Source of the DNA: Gnomoniopsis sp. IMI 355080
Taxonomy: Eukaryota; Ascomycota; Sordariomycetes; Diaporthales; Gnomoniaceae
Length of the DNA stretch: 64,000 nucleotides
Direction of reading: 5' to 3'
Assembly (NCBI GenBank): GCA_027946555.1
Contig: JAPEVC010000064.1
Location: 95,745-159,744 of the forward strand
Shown here: positions 34,690-45,235 of the stretch, one piece after another
Position numbering within the stretch: the first letter of the stretch is position 1
How the letters are laid out: each line of letters starts with the position of its first letter
Position numbers and translations under genes: made by a program
Notes under the pieces: generated by a model
What the model saw: the letters and a program-made list of their open reading frames with translations, nothing else
What the model was told of the DNA's origin: nothing
The model's database searches: none

Positions 34690-37639
34690 TCAGTCCGAGA
34701 CTATCTGCCCCTCCGTCTGAGCGGGTCTGCGAAAGGACGCATACCCTACTGCAACCAAGACAATCGCAGTCATGACGAGTCTAAGAACAATCGTCAGATG
34801 CGCGTCGATCCATGGCATGGGGGCTCGACTTTTTTGCTCCTTACGTCTTGCGCCCGCCTCCAGTGATTTTTCTCACGAATCCGCCGAAGAAGTCAATGAA
34901 TATCAACCTCAGGAAGGCCGAGAACCAGTTCCCTCCTTTGGCAGCCTCTTTATGGGAGTCAGCGATCGAAACTGGAGTACCCGTGCGGTCAGCCGGGTCG
35001 GGTCGCGCCGCAGAACGCTTCTTCAGAGTCGATGTCTGGTTCTGCTCCGTCGCAGAAGTTGTAGCGGTGTTCTCGCCTGCCTCCTCACTACCATTAACAG
35101 TAGCTGGGGCCTCACGGTTGTCGGAACTCCCCAAACCTCTGGAAGACTTGCTATCTAGGGGCACCTTAGCAGTTGGAGAGTCTTCCACGTCCTTGGGTAT
35201 TTCAATATCTTCGGAAGCCTCAACTTCCTTGTAATTCTGATCGTCCCCTACTGCTGCTGGGACTTGGTCTCTGTTCAAGCTCTCATTGCCTTGATCGGCA
35301 GGGCCACTTTCATCCAAAGCCTCAGTCAGAGCCGCTGCCGGCAGAAGCTCCTCGTCAGGGCGAGTCTCTTCAGGCTTCGAGACCACGATCTGCGGGCTTC
35401 GCGGCTCTGAAACCGGGCCCTCGATGTCTGCCTGAAGTACAGGAGAGTTGGAGTCGCTCTCCGCGACGGGATCTGCTGTGTTGGGGGGTGGCTCGCGGGG
35501 GCTTCCAGGCTCCTCGGGTTGCGGTGTTGCTGCTCGTTCTGGGGTAAGATAGCCGGACTTGGTGGTCTCCTCCTCACCCTTGGTGAGTTTCACAACGATC
35601 GCTTCGTCATCGTCGCTAACAGGTGACAAGAGTGCGGTATTTGGTTTGACCGAAGGGCTCGGCACTGTGACGACGGACTCTAGAGCAGGTTTGTGAGCGG
35701 ACAGATTCACATCCGCATCAGGCACCTTCGATTTTGGAGCGGCATCTTTGTCAGACCCCACCCCTCCGTTTGGATGGACAATGTCCTTGGCCTGATCTCC
35801 TTCAGCCTCGTGTGCGACTTCGATTACCTCGCCCGCAGTTTCCGCCTGCTCCACCATGGGGGCGATTTTGTTTGCCGTCGACGTTGCGCTGGGCTCTGCC
35901 TCAATTTTCTCAGCGACCTCCGTATTGTTGTGGATACCATTGGATTTTTCGACAACATCAGCGATATACTCGCTCTGAGGCTCGGCTAATCTATTGTCCT
36001 CGGCATCCTCAGCAATAGAATGCAATGAGGTTGTGGACCGAGAGCGCTCGTCGATGGCTGTGAGAGACGGAGGCAGGGACAGATTCTGTTGCCCACGGGA
36101 AACTGGGCTTGTCTCTGACGCCCGTGGTTCATTACGAGCCTCGACTGTTGGCGAGCCTCTCGTCACGACCGGTGACAGCGGGACGCCTTCAACTGATACC
36201 TGATCCGCATTGCGACCGGTCTCGACTTTCCTAACGGTAGACATTATCTCGTCTTTGGTCGAAGGGAATCTCTCTAACGTGGGATCATCGTAGTCCTCCT
36301 TGTTATCTTCGTATAGACGGCCGCTGGAGTGACTCTGACCTTGTTCATCCGCACCAGGTATCTCGTCGTCCTCATAGAGCCCAGCGCATTCATGTGCAAA
36401 CAGCGGCACAGGCTCGTGGTCGTTGCTAAACCCAGCAATTTCAAGGCTCTCATCTTTCATGTCGGCCTTGACGTCTGCTAACGTCTTGTACGTGGGCACC
36501 ACCGTCTTTGAGTGGGCCTCAGGCTAGGTGGAAGGCTGTTAGCGACTTGATTTCAGAGGGCAATATTTATAGGATACAGTTTGGAGAACAGCTTACCTCG
36601 GCATTGTCCAGCTTCGCCGGTGTATCGGAGACTTGCGCAGCCACCTCTGAAGGGGCGTCCTTGTCATCCTCGGTGTCCAAGGTCGCTGCTGTATCGGCGA
36701 CTTGTGCCGCTACTTCTGAAGGCGCATCTCTAGCCTCTTCCTCGTCCAATTTTGCTGCGGTATCTGCGACTTCCGCAGCCACCTCCGACGGGGCCTCTTC
36801 ACCCTTGTCGTTGGCTTTGACCTCACCTTCTGGTTCTGGAGTGGGATGATCTAGCAGTGCGGCAGAATCGGCAACCTCTGCGGCAGTGTCGGCAGCATCT
36901 GGCGGAAAAGTGGCCGAGGACTGTTCCTCATTCTTTTTGGCACTTATCTCTGGTGTTCCTGATTCAGGCGTCGGGCGATCGAGCAAGGCAGCGGACTCCG
37001 ATACCTCGGTGATGGTCTTGATGAATTCCGGAGTGCTGGTCCTCGCCGGGTCAACCTGATCAGAGTGTTTCAAAGCCACCACCTGTGACACAGGCTGTGG
37101 TTGGACGATGTCGGGATTGGTATCGGTATCTTGAGTGACCTGCTCGGTGGGGGTTTGGGTCAATCCGGCAGGATTTGTTTGCACGGGCTCAGCAGCGGCT
37201 TCTTCGGATCCGGCGTGTCTAAGCATCGTCAGTAAACGGGTTCATAGAAATAGGGGGCACGTCCTACTCTTCTAGCGCGTCAGCCTTTGGAGCCTCCAGA
37301 ATATTGTTCCGGTTGCCTGCTTCGTCGGTCACTGCACCCAGTTAGCCTTAGCCAACACCGTAACAAAGAGCGCATCAGGTACCAAGGGCACATGCCAGTA
37401 GGAGAATCTTCATTCAGAAGCCACCAATCACCCTCACCAACCCTGAACTTGTAGACGATCTTGGACTCTGGCTCAACTTGAAGTGTTTTGGTAAAGGTAT
37501 GCACGCCATCATCACCGGTGGTGTATTCCATAGGCTCAGGGACCCATTCGGGGTTCGAGTAATTGCCGGCAAGATACACTGGCGGTTGAATGCCCGGTGC
37601 CCGATTGGTAATGGTGACGGACACTTTAGAGCCAGACAT
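34690..37639 (-). CDS. CBM48/AMPK-type glycogen-binding-domain protein with repeats and C-terminal membrane anchor
   Basis: Five reverse-strand exons, 37639-37396, 37331-37268, 37218-36597, 36523-34845 and 34780-34690, join into 899 residues. Residues 1 to about 90 form an AMPK1-CBM (CBM48) domain: VSVTITNRAPGIQPPVYLAG, MEYTTGDDGVHTFTKTL, KIVYKFRVGEGDWWLLNED. Yeast Crp1 and Mdg1 share this domain and bind cruciform DNA or act in pheromone signalling. Intron 1 appears to use a GC donor (GCATGT), because only that join gives the family word NEDSPTVTDEAGN. Residues about 130-310 carry five copies of an 18-residue motif (APSEVAAEVADTAAKLD type). The long acidic, Pro/Ser-rich middle looks disordered. 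The last exon adds a hydrophobic segment (LVMTAIVLVAVGYASF), which suggests tail anchoring. Its role is not known. Confidence 0.85.
36597..37030 (-). repeat. Coding repeat of an 18-residue (E)VADTAAxLD motif
   Basis: Within exon 3 of the CBM48 gene five units are visible: FIKTITEVSESAALLDR, DAADTAAEVADSAALLDH, APSEVAAEVADTAAKLDE, APSEVAAQVADTAATLDT and APSEVAAQVSDTPAKLDN. Hydrophobic spacing suggests amphipathic helices. The last three are nearly identical, so they are recent tandem duplications. Confidence 0.9.
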
Positions 37640-39335
37640 GGTGATCAATTCTTCTTGGGATGATATGGATAGTTGATTCTGAGATGGATCGATGTTGAGG
37701 GATGCACGGTGGATGCTAATTCTCCAAGGCCGTCGATTATCGGTGGCAGGGAAACAAACTCGGGACAGGCTGCCCGGCGATGTGGTGCCGAGGACCTCCA
37801 GATGGTAGTAGCTCTGTGTTCTGTGCAACAGATCAATCAGTGTACAAGAGATAAGACTCGCCAATATCAATACCAGACTCACCTCTGATGTTGAAAGGCG
37901 CGCAGAGGCCGGAAGCGTAGAGCTCATCAAGTTGGGAGAGCCGGAAGAGTGTTGGTTGTATTTTGTTGGTGGTTCGATGTCAGCGGTGTTGCTGCAGTTT
38001 GGAGAGGAGGAGCCTAGGAACCTTGGTATGCGGGGCACCCTGCACACCTTACTTTCAACGTGTGAGTAGTACTTGCAGCATGTATGCTCCTGCACTATTA
38101 TCAACAAAGGAACCTGCGAGAACACAACTTCAAGATCATTATTTAAGATAGAAAAGATGGATGTTTTTCGACTATCTGAAAAGCTACGATTCTAGCCAAG
38201 GAGGGTGAGACTTTACAGTCTTCCAGGTTGTCTTACAATGATCTCCGGAGTTAAAATTCCATCCGCCGTGAGATGATTTACAGGGCTCTGCGAAGCTATT
38301 CATAATTCCATAGTGGAATGCTGTGTTCCCGCCCCATCTTGGATTACCACTCCATGACGGTGTGATGAAATTTTTCTGTACAACGAAGCTGGGGTGGGGA
38401 CACTCACTACAACAAGAGAGGACCCAATGTAGAGATGCCTTCATATATAGGCAGTTATAACGTTTTATTCACAACGCAGCCTGGTATCCATCTAGACCAG
38501 GGCTGTATTTCGAGCATGCTATACGACTCTAAATAATCTTTTGGAAAGTATCAGCTCACCATCTAAGGGCTCGCCCTTGCCCTCCAGCACAATGAGGTGT
38601 TACAGAATTGTTGATGTTTATGCGTGTAGTTACCTAAAGCTCGACTCAAATAGAATTTTTGCTGGCATTAATGCCAACAAGAAAATGACCTGTCATGCAG
38701 ACCTAGACCAGGGTGCTGATGGAGCAGAGGGTTCTTATCTGTGCATGCTTTCGCTCGCCTCACCGAGCTGATATAGCTTCATCGGAAGCGCTTCCTGTGC
38801 TCTTTTAGAATGTCTATATGTCAAGCCTCATTTCAATCTTTCCATAAGCCATAGGGACATCACAGAAGCTGCACCAAGTCGCCCTCCCTTCCTGATGAAG
38901 AATACTGGGATTGTTATCACATGTAAATCATGGATACAAAAGGGCCCCTCATAGATGCAATCTGACAGCATAAGCGGCACCATCGGCATCTGATGTAAAA
39001 GATTACGCTTCTTGAAGAAGTCTCAGGGCCTTTTTGGTATATGGCTTTTTACACCGTCCGTATGCACTTGACCAAAGACGACAATTACAGTGTAAATATT
39101 GCCTGATCGTGAGAAGCCTGTTACGTCACCTGAGCTGTTGGAGATAAAGCTCTTATCGAGCTATCAGACAGGGATCAAGCGCCGAGAAGAACCACTTCTT
39201 TTTCTCATACAGCAGGGGTTGGGTGATTTCCAGTCTATCCTCAGCAAACTGCAAGTGATCATCACAAACAATCGATTCTTGCACTCTGACCACTGTAACA
39301 ATACTTGGTGCGCTCTATCCACTTCATATAGCGAG
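37640..39335. other. 1.7 kb region between the divergent CBM48 and IWR1 genes
   Basis: No gene supported. It should contain both promoters. The reverse frame is open upstream of the CBM48 start but has no ATG; a stretch near 37820-37880 has splice-like ends and could be a leader intron, which is only suggestive. Confidence 0.5.
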
Positions 39336-40771
39336 ATGTCTGTGCCTCCTGAGACTATCCAGGTCAAGCGCATCAAGCGCACGGCAAGTGACAGAGATGC
39401 TCAAGAGTTGGCTGAAGGAAGAGACGGCGCATCCAGGTTTGATGGCCCGGACTATCTTCGTTCGTACAAACCTACCGGTCGTTCCCCTACATTTGCGCAA
39501 ACTGTGCTGACTGTCACAAAGGCCTCCACAACCCGAAACGAGTGCACAGTGATGTGTTCATCTACCAGCGCATCACCGCCGATCCCGTCAACTCGACAGC
39601 CGCCAGCGGCACACACACTAGCAACGTTGTGCCTACTATACATCCTTCGAAACCAGGCGAAGAGGATGCTTCGGCTGCAAAATCACCAAAGTCACATCCC
39701 AGCACATCGCAAACAATCGAGACACGCCCCATACCTAAAGCTCCCTCGACTGTTGAGCCCCGTCGATTCCATTTCTCCCGACCATTGCTCACACCCACCT
39801 CCCTCTTGACAACGGGCTCGAAGACAGGAAAGCGATCGCGCAATAATCTACCAACAACTGTTTTCGTCGAGCACAAACACAAGAGATCAAGAACTGAGGA
39901 TGTGCACATGAAAGATGTGGATGCTACCTCGTCAACCGCGGCGGAGGAGCCACCACCAAGAAAGCTGAAGCTGCCTGGCGCCGACCGAAAGGGCCCCCCG
40001 AAGCCCACAGCACAGGTCAAGAAAGAGGTGGCTAAGTCAGAGGACGAAAAGCACTGGGCGGCAGAGGACGACGAGTTGTCGCGAAGGATGAACGCCTTCG
40101 CCCTTGAGATTATCGGCCAGAACCTGGCTGAAGAGGAGGAGAGGGACAGAAAGGCTGCAGCAGCGGCTACCAGGAAAGCAACTGCTTCAAGCCCTCACAG
40201 GTTCAAGCCCAAACCTCCTGTTAAGAGGTTTGCCGAGCGTCACCCCGAGGTGATCGCGAAGTACGAGGCGTCGGTGCCACCTGCGTCCGATCAGGACGAA
40301 TACGAAACGGTTAGTGAGGATGAGTACATAGTAGAAACTTATGTCCGTGTGCCTGCCTCGGTCCTCAATAAAGACGTAGCCCCTGAGAAGATTGGCCTGC
40401 TTGTCTTTGGCAATGAGTCCGATGCAGAGTTCTTCTACGGCGTCGAGGGAGACAGCGATGACGAGTGGCTTGAGGACGACGAAGACGAGAACGGTAAGAT
40501 TCCCAACCCTTCTTAGCTTAGTCTTAGTGAAGATGCTGACAACAATACAGCGGAAAACTACTATACCGCCGATTATCCTGATGAGGATCTCGACTCGGGC
40601 GATGAGTTCGACCGGGGTGCCTACAACTACCGTGGTAATGCCTCTGACCAGGAGGAATTCGATGAGCGCGACGATGAAGGTTACGTCCTGGAATATGGCA
40701 ACGACGAAAACGATGAGACCATTTTACCAGCTGCACATATGGGTCTTCAACCCCCTTCGGCATTTAGGTAG
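39336..40771 (+). CDS. iwr1: IWR1, RNA polymerase II nuclear import factor
   Basis: Exons 39336-39459, 39522-40493 and 40551-40771 join into 438 residues. The first join yields GPDYLRLHNPKRVHSDVFIYQR, the conserved N-terminal block; the intron starts GTTCGT and ends AAAG. The middle is disordered and basic/acidic. The Iwr1 core follows: EDEYIVETYVRVP, EKIGLLVFGNESDAEFFYG, an acidic run and, across the second splice, ENYYTADYPDEDLDSGDEFD. The N terminus (QVKRIKR) is basic, as expected for the bipartite nuclear signal of yeast Iwr1. Iwr1 binds assembled RNA polymerase II in the cytoplasm and directs it into the nucleus. The Iwr1 core makes the assignment firm. The last residues LQPPSAFR are less conserved and one more 3' splice cannot be ruled out. 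Confidence 0.9.
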
Positions 40772-41774
40772 CTCTAATGAGTGGAAACGTCAAAGTCGAC
40801 GGCCAGAGTTGTTGCAGTCACCCATGGTGCAAGTCATGGCCACCATATTTGGGTAGTCATACTGGCTAAGGACCCTTTCTTGCATGCCAAAGAAGGATAA
40901 TCTTGTCGAGCAGATTTGTGTTTTATTCTGAGTTTCAGCACTAGTAAATGAGGGGCATAGTATACTGGGAAAACGTCTAATCCTTAGTGCCATGGATAGG
41001 CTTTGACACAAGTGTGATTTTCACTGGTGTGCCATCCGGTTGTTGAATGAGGAATGTTACACGCGTTTACGTTCCGGGAAATTCTAAGGAGACAGTCTTG
41101 ACTCCCACGAGCTGTATACAGCTTCTTGAGTGTCCACATCATACCAGTGGTGCCCACCATATGTGACGTGGCCGAGAACGTCACAAGCCGTTGGATGTAT
41201 TATTTGTAAGTGGTTAGAGGTGAGGAGAAGGAGGACTAATTGTCAGATGTACATAGCATTTTGTTGCAGATCATGTATACCACCATCACAGGCACACAAG
41301 AATACAAACCCACATTGCATGATGCAATGGAAGGTGATAGCTTCTCAATACCTTCTCAACTCCAAACTTGGCTGGAACTGTGCTTTGTTCACAGCAAGAC
41401 TTGGGGGTCTTGGAAGACCCCATCGAAGTTGTTCCCAAGCAATTACCTATGTAGTTTACCGATCATCTTACGTGGTGCTTGAATGTTGAGCCAGAAGCAG
41501 CGCTTGCCGTTGACTTGGCGGCCTAACTGCCAAGGTATATGAGAATGACATTGGGAGACAATGTCGGGTATGTCAGCCTGTCCATATGATTTACCATGTC
41601 AAACATAGAAGGTATATTGCATGATGCAATGAGGCCGTTGGAAATCACCGGCGCGTGTCTGACTTATACCGAAATGAGACGCCGGACCAAGCAAATTGAC
41701 TTCACGATGCATTCTGTTATCGGCAGACATTGAAGCCACACTCAAGCCAAGCAATATTGTACGGTCCTGAAATT
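40772..41774. other. 1.0 kb intergenic between convergent genes
   Basis: No gene supported. Small ORFs at 41130-41489 have no recognised domain. Confidence 0.5.
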
Positions 41775-43487
41775 TCAAAATGCGCGCCAAATAGCACCTG
41801 CCACCGGGGTATCATCTACCGCGTCCTCTCGGTTCATCCTCTTGATCCATGCCGCTTCGTGCTTGAAAGTTAACTGCTCGATCTCTTCCATGGTGTCCAA
41901 TTCCGCTAGCATGCCATGTACCTGGTCCAGACAAGAGGCAAGAATCACGGCCAGACTGGACTTCTGTGGCTTCCCGCCAGCCTGCAGAGAGAGGCTATCT
42001 TCCGACTGGGTTAAGTGCCTCCGCCATCCGTCCAACTTCCTCGCCAACGACGAGACCTCCTCTTTCCAGGTAGGATCTATCTCGCTTATGAACGCGACCT
42101 CATCACTTTCCATGAGCGCACCCAGCCCACCAGCCTGCCGCCTTGCCTCCACGGCGGTCATCATCTGGGCCACCCACTTCTCGAACCTCCTCACTACACG
42201 GGCATAACGCCCAGACGGTTCACTGAGACTCCACAGCCCCGTCAGCACTTCATCAAGAGTCTGGATCATATCGTCCAAGCTTCTCCCGCCTCCGTCACTG
42301 GCCCATGACTTCAAGACAGCCAGATTCCGTGCCTCTTCCGACGCCGCTTCCTCTTTGCAGGTCTCTGCGTTCGCCTGCGCTAGCTCCTCGAAGCGCCGCC
42401 CTAGTCTCTGCCTCGCGCTAGCATGCCATGAGGCCGATACGGCGTCTGCGTCGCGATGGAAAAGATGGAGCTGTAAAAGTTCCGTCTGCAGCTTCGCTGT
42501 TTCAGTGGATAGAGCAACATTGGCCGGCAATTTCGATGGTGTCGGTGGGGCGAGATACGACGAAGTAAGTGGTTTGGGCGCAAGGTTGCGCGCGGGGCTG
42601 TAATGTTGCTGCAGGGTATTGAAAGCTGGCTTGAGGCGGGGAGCATCTGTTACTTTTTGTTTTGAGGGCCGTGTTGCAGTTGTGGCGGATGCAGTGTTCA
42701 GGACAGAGGTATCGGGGACTGAGGATGCAGAGACCTGGCGTTGCTGTGTTGTGCGTGTGTTCACTGTATTAGCCCGTCCGAGCGGACGCTTACTGGCTGC
42801 TGTCATTGTCGTGGCTTTTGTAGAAGCTGAGCCTGTCGACCCAACCGAGGGTGGCCGTGGCGGGCGCAGCGAAGTTATTGAGCCAAGCGAAGTTACGGTC
42901 GATTTTGCGCGGGCATGCGCGGTCGTTCGAGGAGCTTGTGGCTTGCTAATCGAGGGCGAGGCTGGATTCGTCGGATTACTCGACGAAGGACGAGCGGGAA
43001 ATGGCGGTAATGACTGAGAAGGGGCAATCATTGACTTGGGCCGTGTCAGCCTCGAGCCGGCCGTTGGTATGCGCCGGGTGGTCTTGGAAGCTTCTGCCCC
43101 ATCCTGGGCGCTCTCTGTTGGCTGTTGCCGTGCTGGTTCAGGATTCGTTCGACTCGGTCCAAAAATTTCGGACTTTGGTCTGCTTCTTGTGCCCGTAGCA
43201 GACGTCGTCGCCGTCCTGCTTCCAATCCCAGCCGGTCCGACGCGCGTGCGCGCTGCTGCTGTCAGCGAGGCGCCCGGCTTGGGCAGTTTACTGGGAGATG
43301 TGTTTTGTTGTGTGTCGATCCCCGAAGAAGATGCTGACGCAATGGCGGCTTTACGCCTGTTCTCGAGAGTTTTCTTCGTGTCGTCGATCCTCGCATCATC
43401 TTTCTTGGGCACGCCGCCGAGGCCTGCAGTTGGTTGGCGTAGCGAGCGTGTTCGGTTCAGCCCTGTTGCCGAGGACAAGGACGACAT
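41775..43487 (-). CDS. Ser/Pro/basic-rich protein with a helical C-terminal domain, function unknown
   Basis: A single reverse-strand exon of 570 residues from ATG 43487. Residues 1 to about 320 are disordered and basic, full of Ser, Thr, Pro, Arg and Lys (for example SLRQPTAGLG, SKLPKPGASLTAAARTR, ITSLRPPRPPSVGS), a composition found in microtubule- or nucleic-acid-binding regions. Residues about 325-570 are predicted helical and better conserved-looking: ETAKLQTELLQLHLFHRDAD, WHASARQRLGRRFEELAQA, LDDMIQTLDEVLTGLW, GRYARVVRRFEKWVAQM, VHGMLAELDTMEEIEQLTFK and AAWIKRMNRED. I do not recognise the family by name. The architecture resembles coiled-coil cytoskeletal or spindle proteins, but this is only an impression. 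Codon use matches the neighbouring genes. Confidence 0.8.
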   Translation of the reverse strand: MSSLSSATGLNRTRSLRQPTAGLGGVPKKDDARIDDTKKTLENRRKAAIASASSSGIDTQQNTSPSKLPKPGASLTAAARTRVGPAGIGSRTATTSATGTRSRPKSEIFGPSRTNPEPARQQPTESAQDGAEASKTTRRIPTAGSRLTRPKSMIAPSQSLPPFPARPSSSNPTNPASPSISKPQAPRTTAHARAKSTVTSLGSITSLRPPRPPSVGSTGSASTKATTMTAASKRPLGRANTVNTRTTQQRQVSASSVPDTSVLNTASATTATRPSKQKVTDAPRLKPAFNTLQQHYSPARNLAPKPLTSSYLAPPTPSKLPANVALSTETAKLQTELLQLHLFHRDADAVSASWHASARQRLGRRFEELAQANAETCKEEAASEEARNLAVLKSWASDGGGRSLDDMIQTLDEVLTGLWSLSEPSGRYARVVRRFEKWVAQMMTAVEARRQAGGLGALMESDEVAFISEIDPTWKEEVSSLARKLDGWRRHLTQSEDSLSLQAGGKPQKSSLAVILASCLDQVHGMLAELDTMEEIEQLTFKHEAAWIKRMNREDAVDDTPVAGAIWRAF

Positions 43488-45142
43488 GGTGTCGGATGTA
43501 TAGGCCGACGGCGGCAGGACTGCAACCTAAACGGCGATCCTTGATCGTAGTCTTCTGGTCATCGCGTGCCGTTTTGAGTTCCGGACGTTGTTTGAAGGAA
43601 GACGTGCCGACGTTGCTGCAGGCGTCGTCACTGGCAGTTGCCCCCGTCGGAGGGCTGCCCGGAGACTTGGCACACTAATGTCCCAGGGCTCAGGGATCAG
43701 GGGTTGACAATCAATCTTCTTCCAACGACATCTCTACTTGCGGCGTGTTTGTTCGGACCACACACTGCATCAAATCAGATTTATTGTTGCAACGTATTCG
43801 AAATTGTGATTTTGAATTCTCTTTGTCTGATGCACGTACCACATTGGCCAGTTCGACCCGTCTATGATTACTCTCGGCCGGCTAGGAAACGCGCTGCTTT
43901 AGCAGTCCATCATCAACCACGGAGTTTCACGATTACCGCTAGAAATCAAATCGACATAATATGCCTCTGTCAAGTAATTTTATCTACCATCATACACACA
44001 CACCGATGTCGAATATCATGAGCCCCGAGTCACTAGGGTCAAACTTTGCCAACCGTGAGACGCCTTATGTGCCTTTGAAGCAATGCTGCTCCCCCAGAGA
44101 ATGAAGGGTCTGCTAGGTTAGGGTAGTCACAAGAACAAAGATGTGTACTAGACACTGAACTGCGAATTGCTTCATATATTATAGCCATTAGCCTACTTCA
44201 CCAGTCGTTCACCAAGTCGACACGTGGAGAGTCAACAAGAGAACATCGGACCGCCGAGACTCAGCAGCAGAAGACCAACTTACTTTACCGAGTGATGTGC
44301 GCCGACACAGACTGGAGCTGGACTTCACTCAAGAGGATATGAACTACAAATCGTAGACGTTACATTACGGTCACTGCGATCGTGATCAGGTGAGAGCCCT
44401 TGCTGGCTCAGCGAACTGCAGCGTTATGTGCACTAATGCACTCGATCTAGATGATCACAAGAGCTCTAGTGATGCTGTCTGTGTAGTATTTTTCAGTCAC
44501 GATTCCATCTGTAGTCACTCGAACTAAACCCTGTGTTGAGCTTCTATGCTGCCTTGTAGCTATGTAATCATAAATTGAGATTGAAACCGGGTACTGTGAT
44601 ACATCAAATGGACAAACGCACAATACTCCCTGCTTTACGACCCCTCATCTAGATGACTTTGAATTCTGCGGAACTTGACGTCAACTGAGATATACAACGG
44701 CCAGACTGGCATGTAAGTCATGAACGAACTTTGGCACATCACTGCGCAAAAGATCCAATAATCAGAGCAAGTACACTTCTGCAAGGGAAGTTGTTCCACT
44801 TCGACAGCCCCACTGTCGAAGAGGACAGAAAAGAAAGGAAAGTAAAGAAATGGAAGTGAAGGGAAGGAAGAAAGCTTCCGCCATGTCGTATCCAGAATCT
44901 GTCACGATATGCGCCCTGTAAGATCAGCCAATCCGAACCGGGTAAATAAGGTCGTAGACTCTAAACACTCCGCGTATCGCTCCTCATTGGCCCCGGCCGG
45001 AATCCCACCCAAGCTTCCCGAATATACTTCGTAGGGCTCTAGAATTTTGAAATCATGGTGCCTGCGTCGATAAATCAAGGAATGGCCCTGGTCGTACGTG
45101 CACACCCCAGCGTGTCGCCTGTCATCGATTGTGTTCCAAGTA

Positions 45143-45235
45143 TTACCTACCTAGGCAGGTAGGTAGGGCTGGAGCCAAGTGTCATGTCCAGCCCATGTTT
45201 CAAACTCGCTATAAACTCGCTACCTACCTAGGTAG
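45143..45235. repeat. Two palindrome-rich ACCTACCTAGG clusters
   Basis: TTACCTACCTAGGCAGGTAG starts at 45143 and TACCTACCTAGGTAG at 45221. Each is nearly self-complementary, and they lie 60 bases apart in gene-free DNA. Confidence 0.85.
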
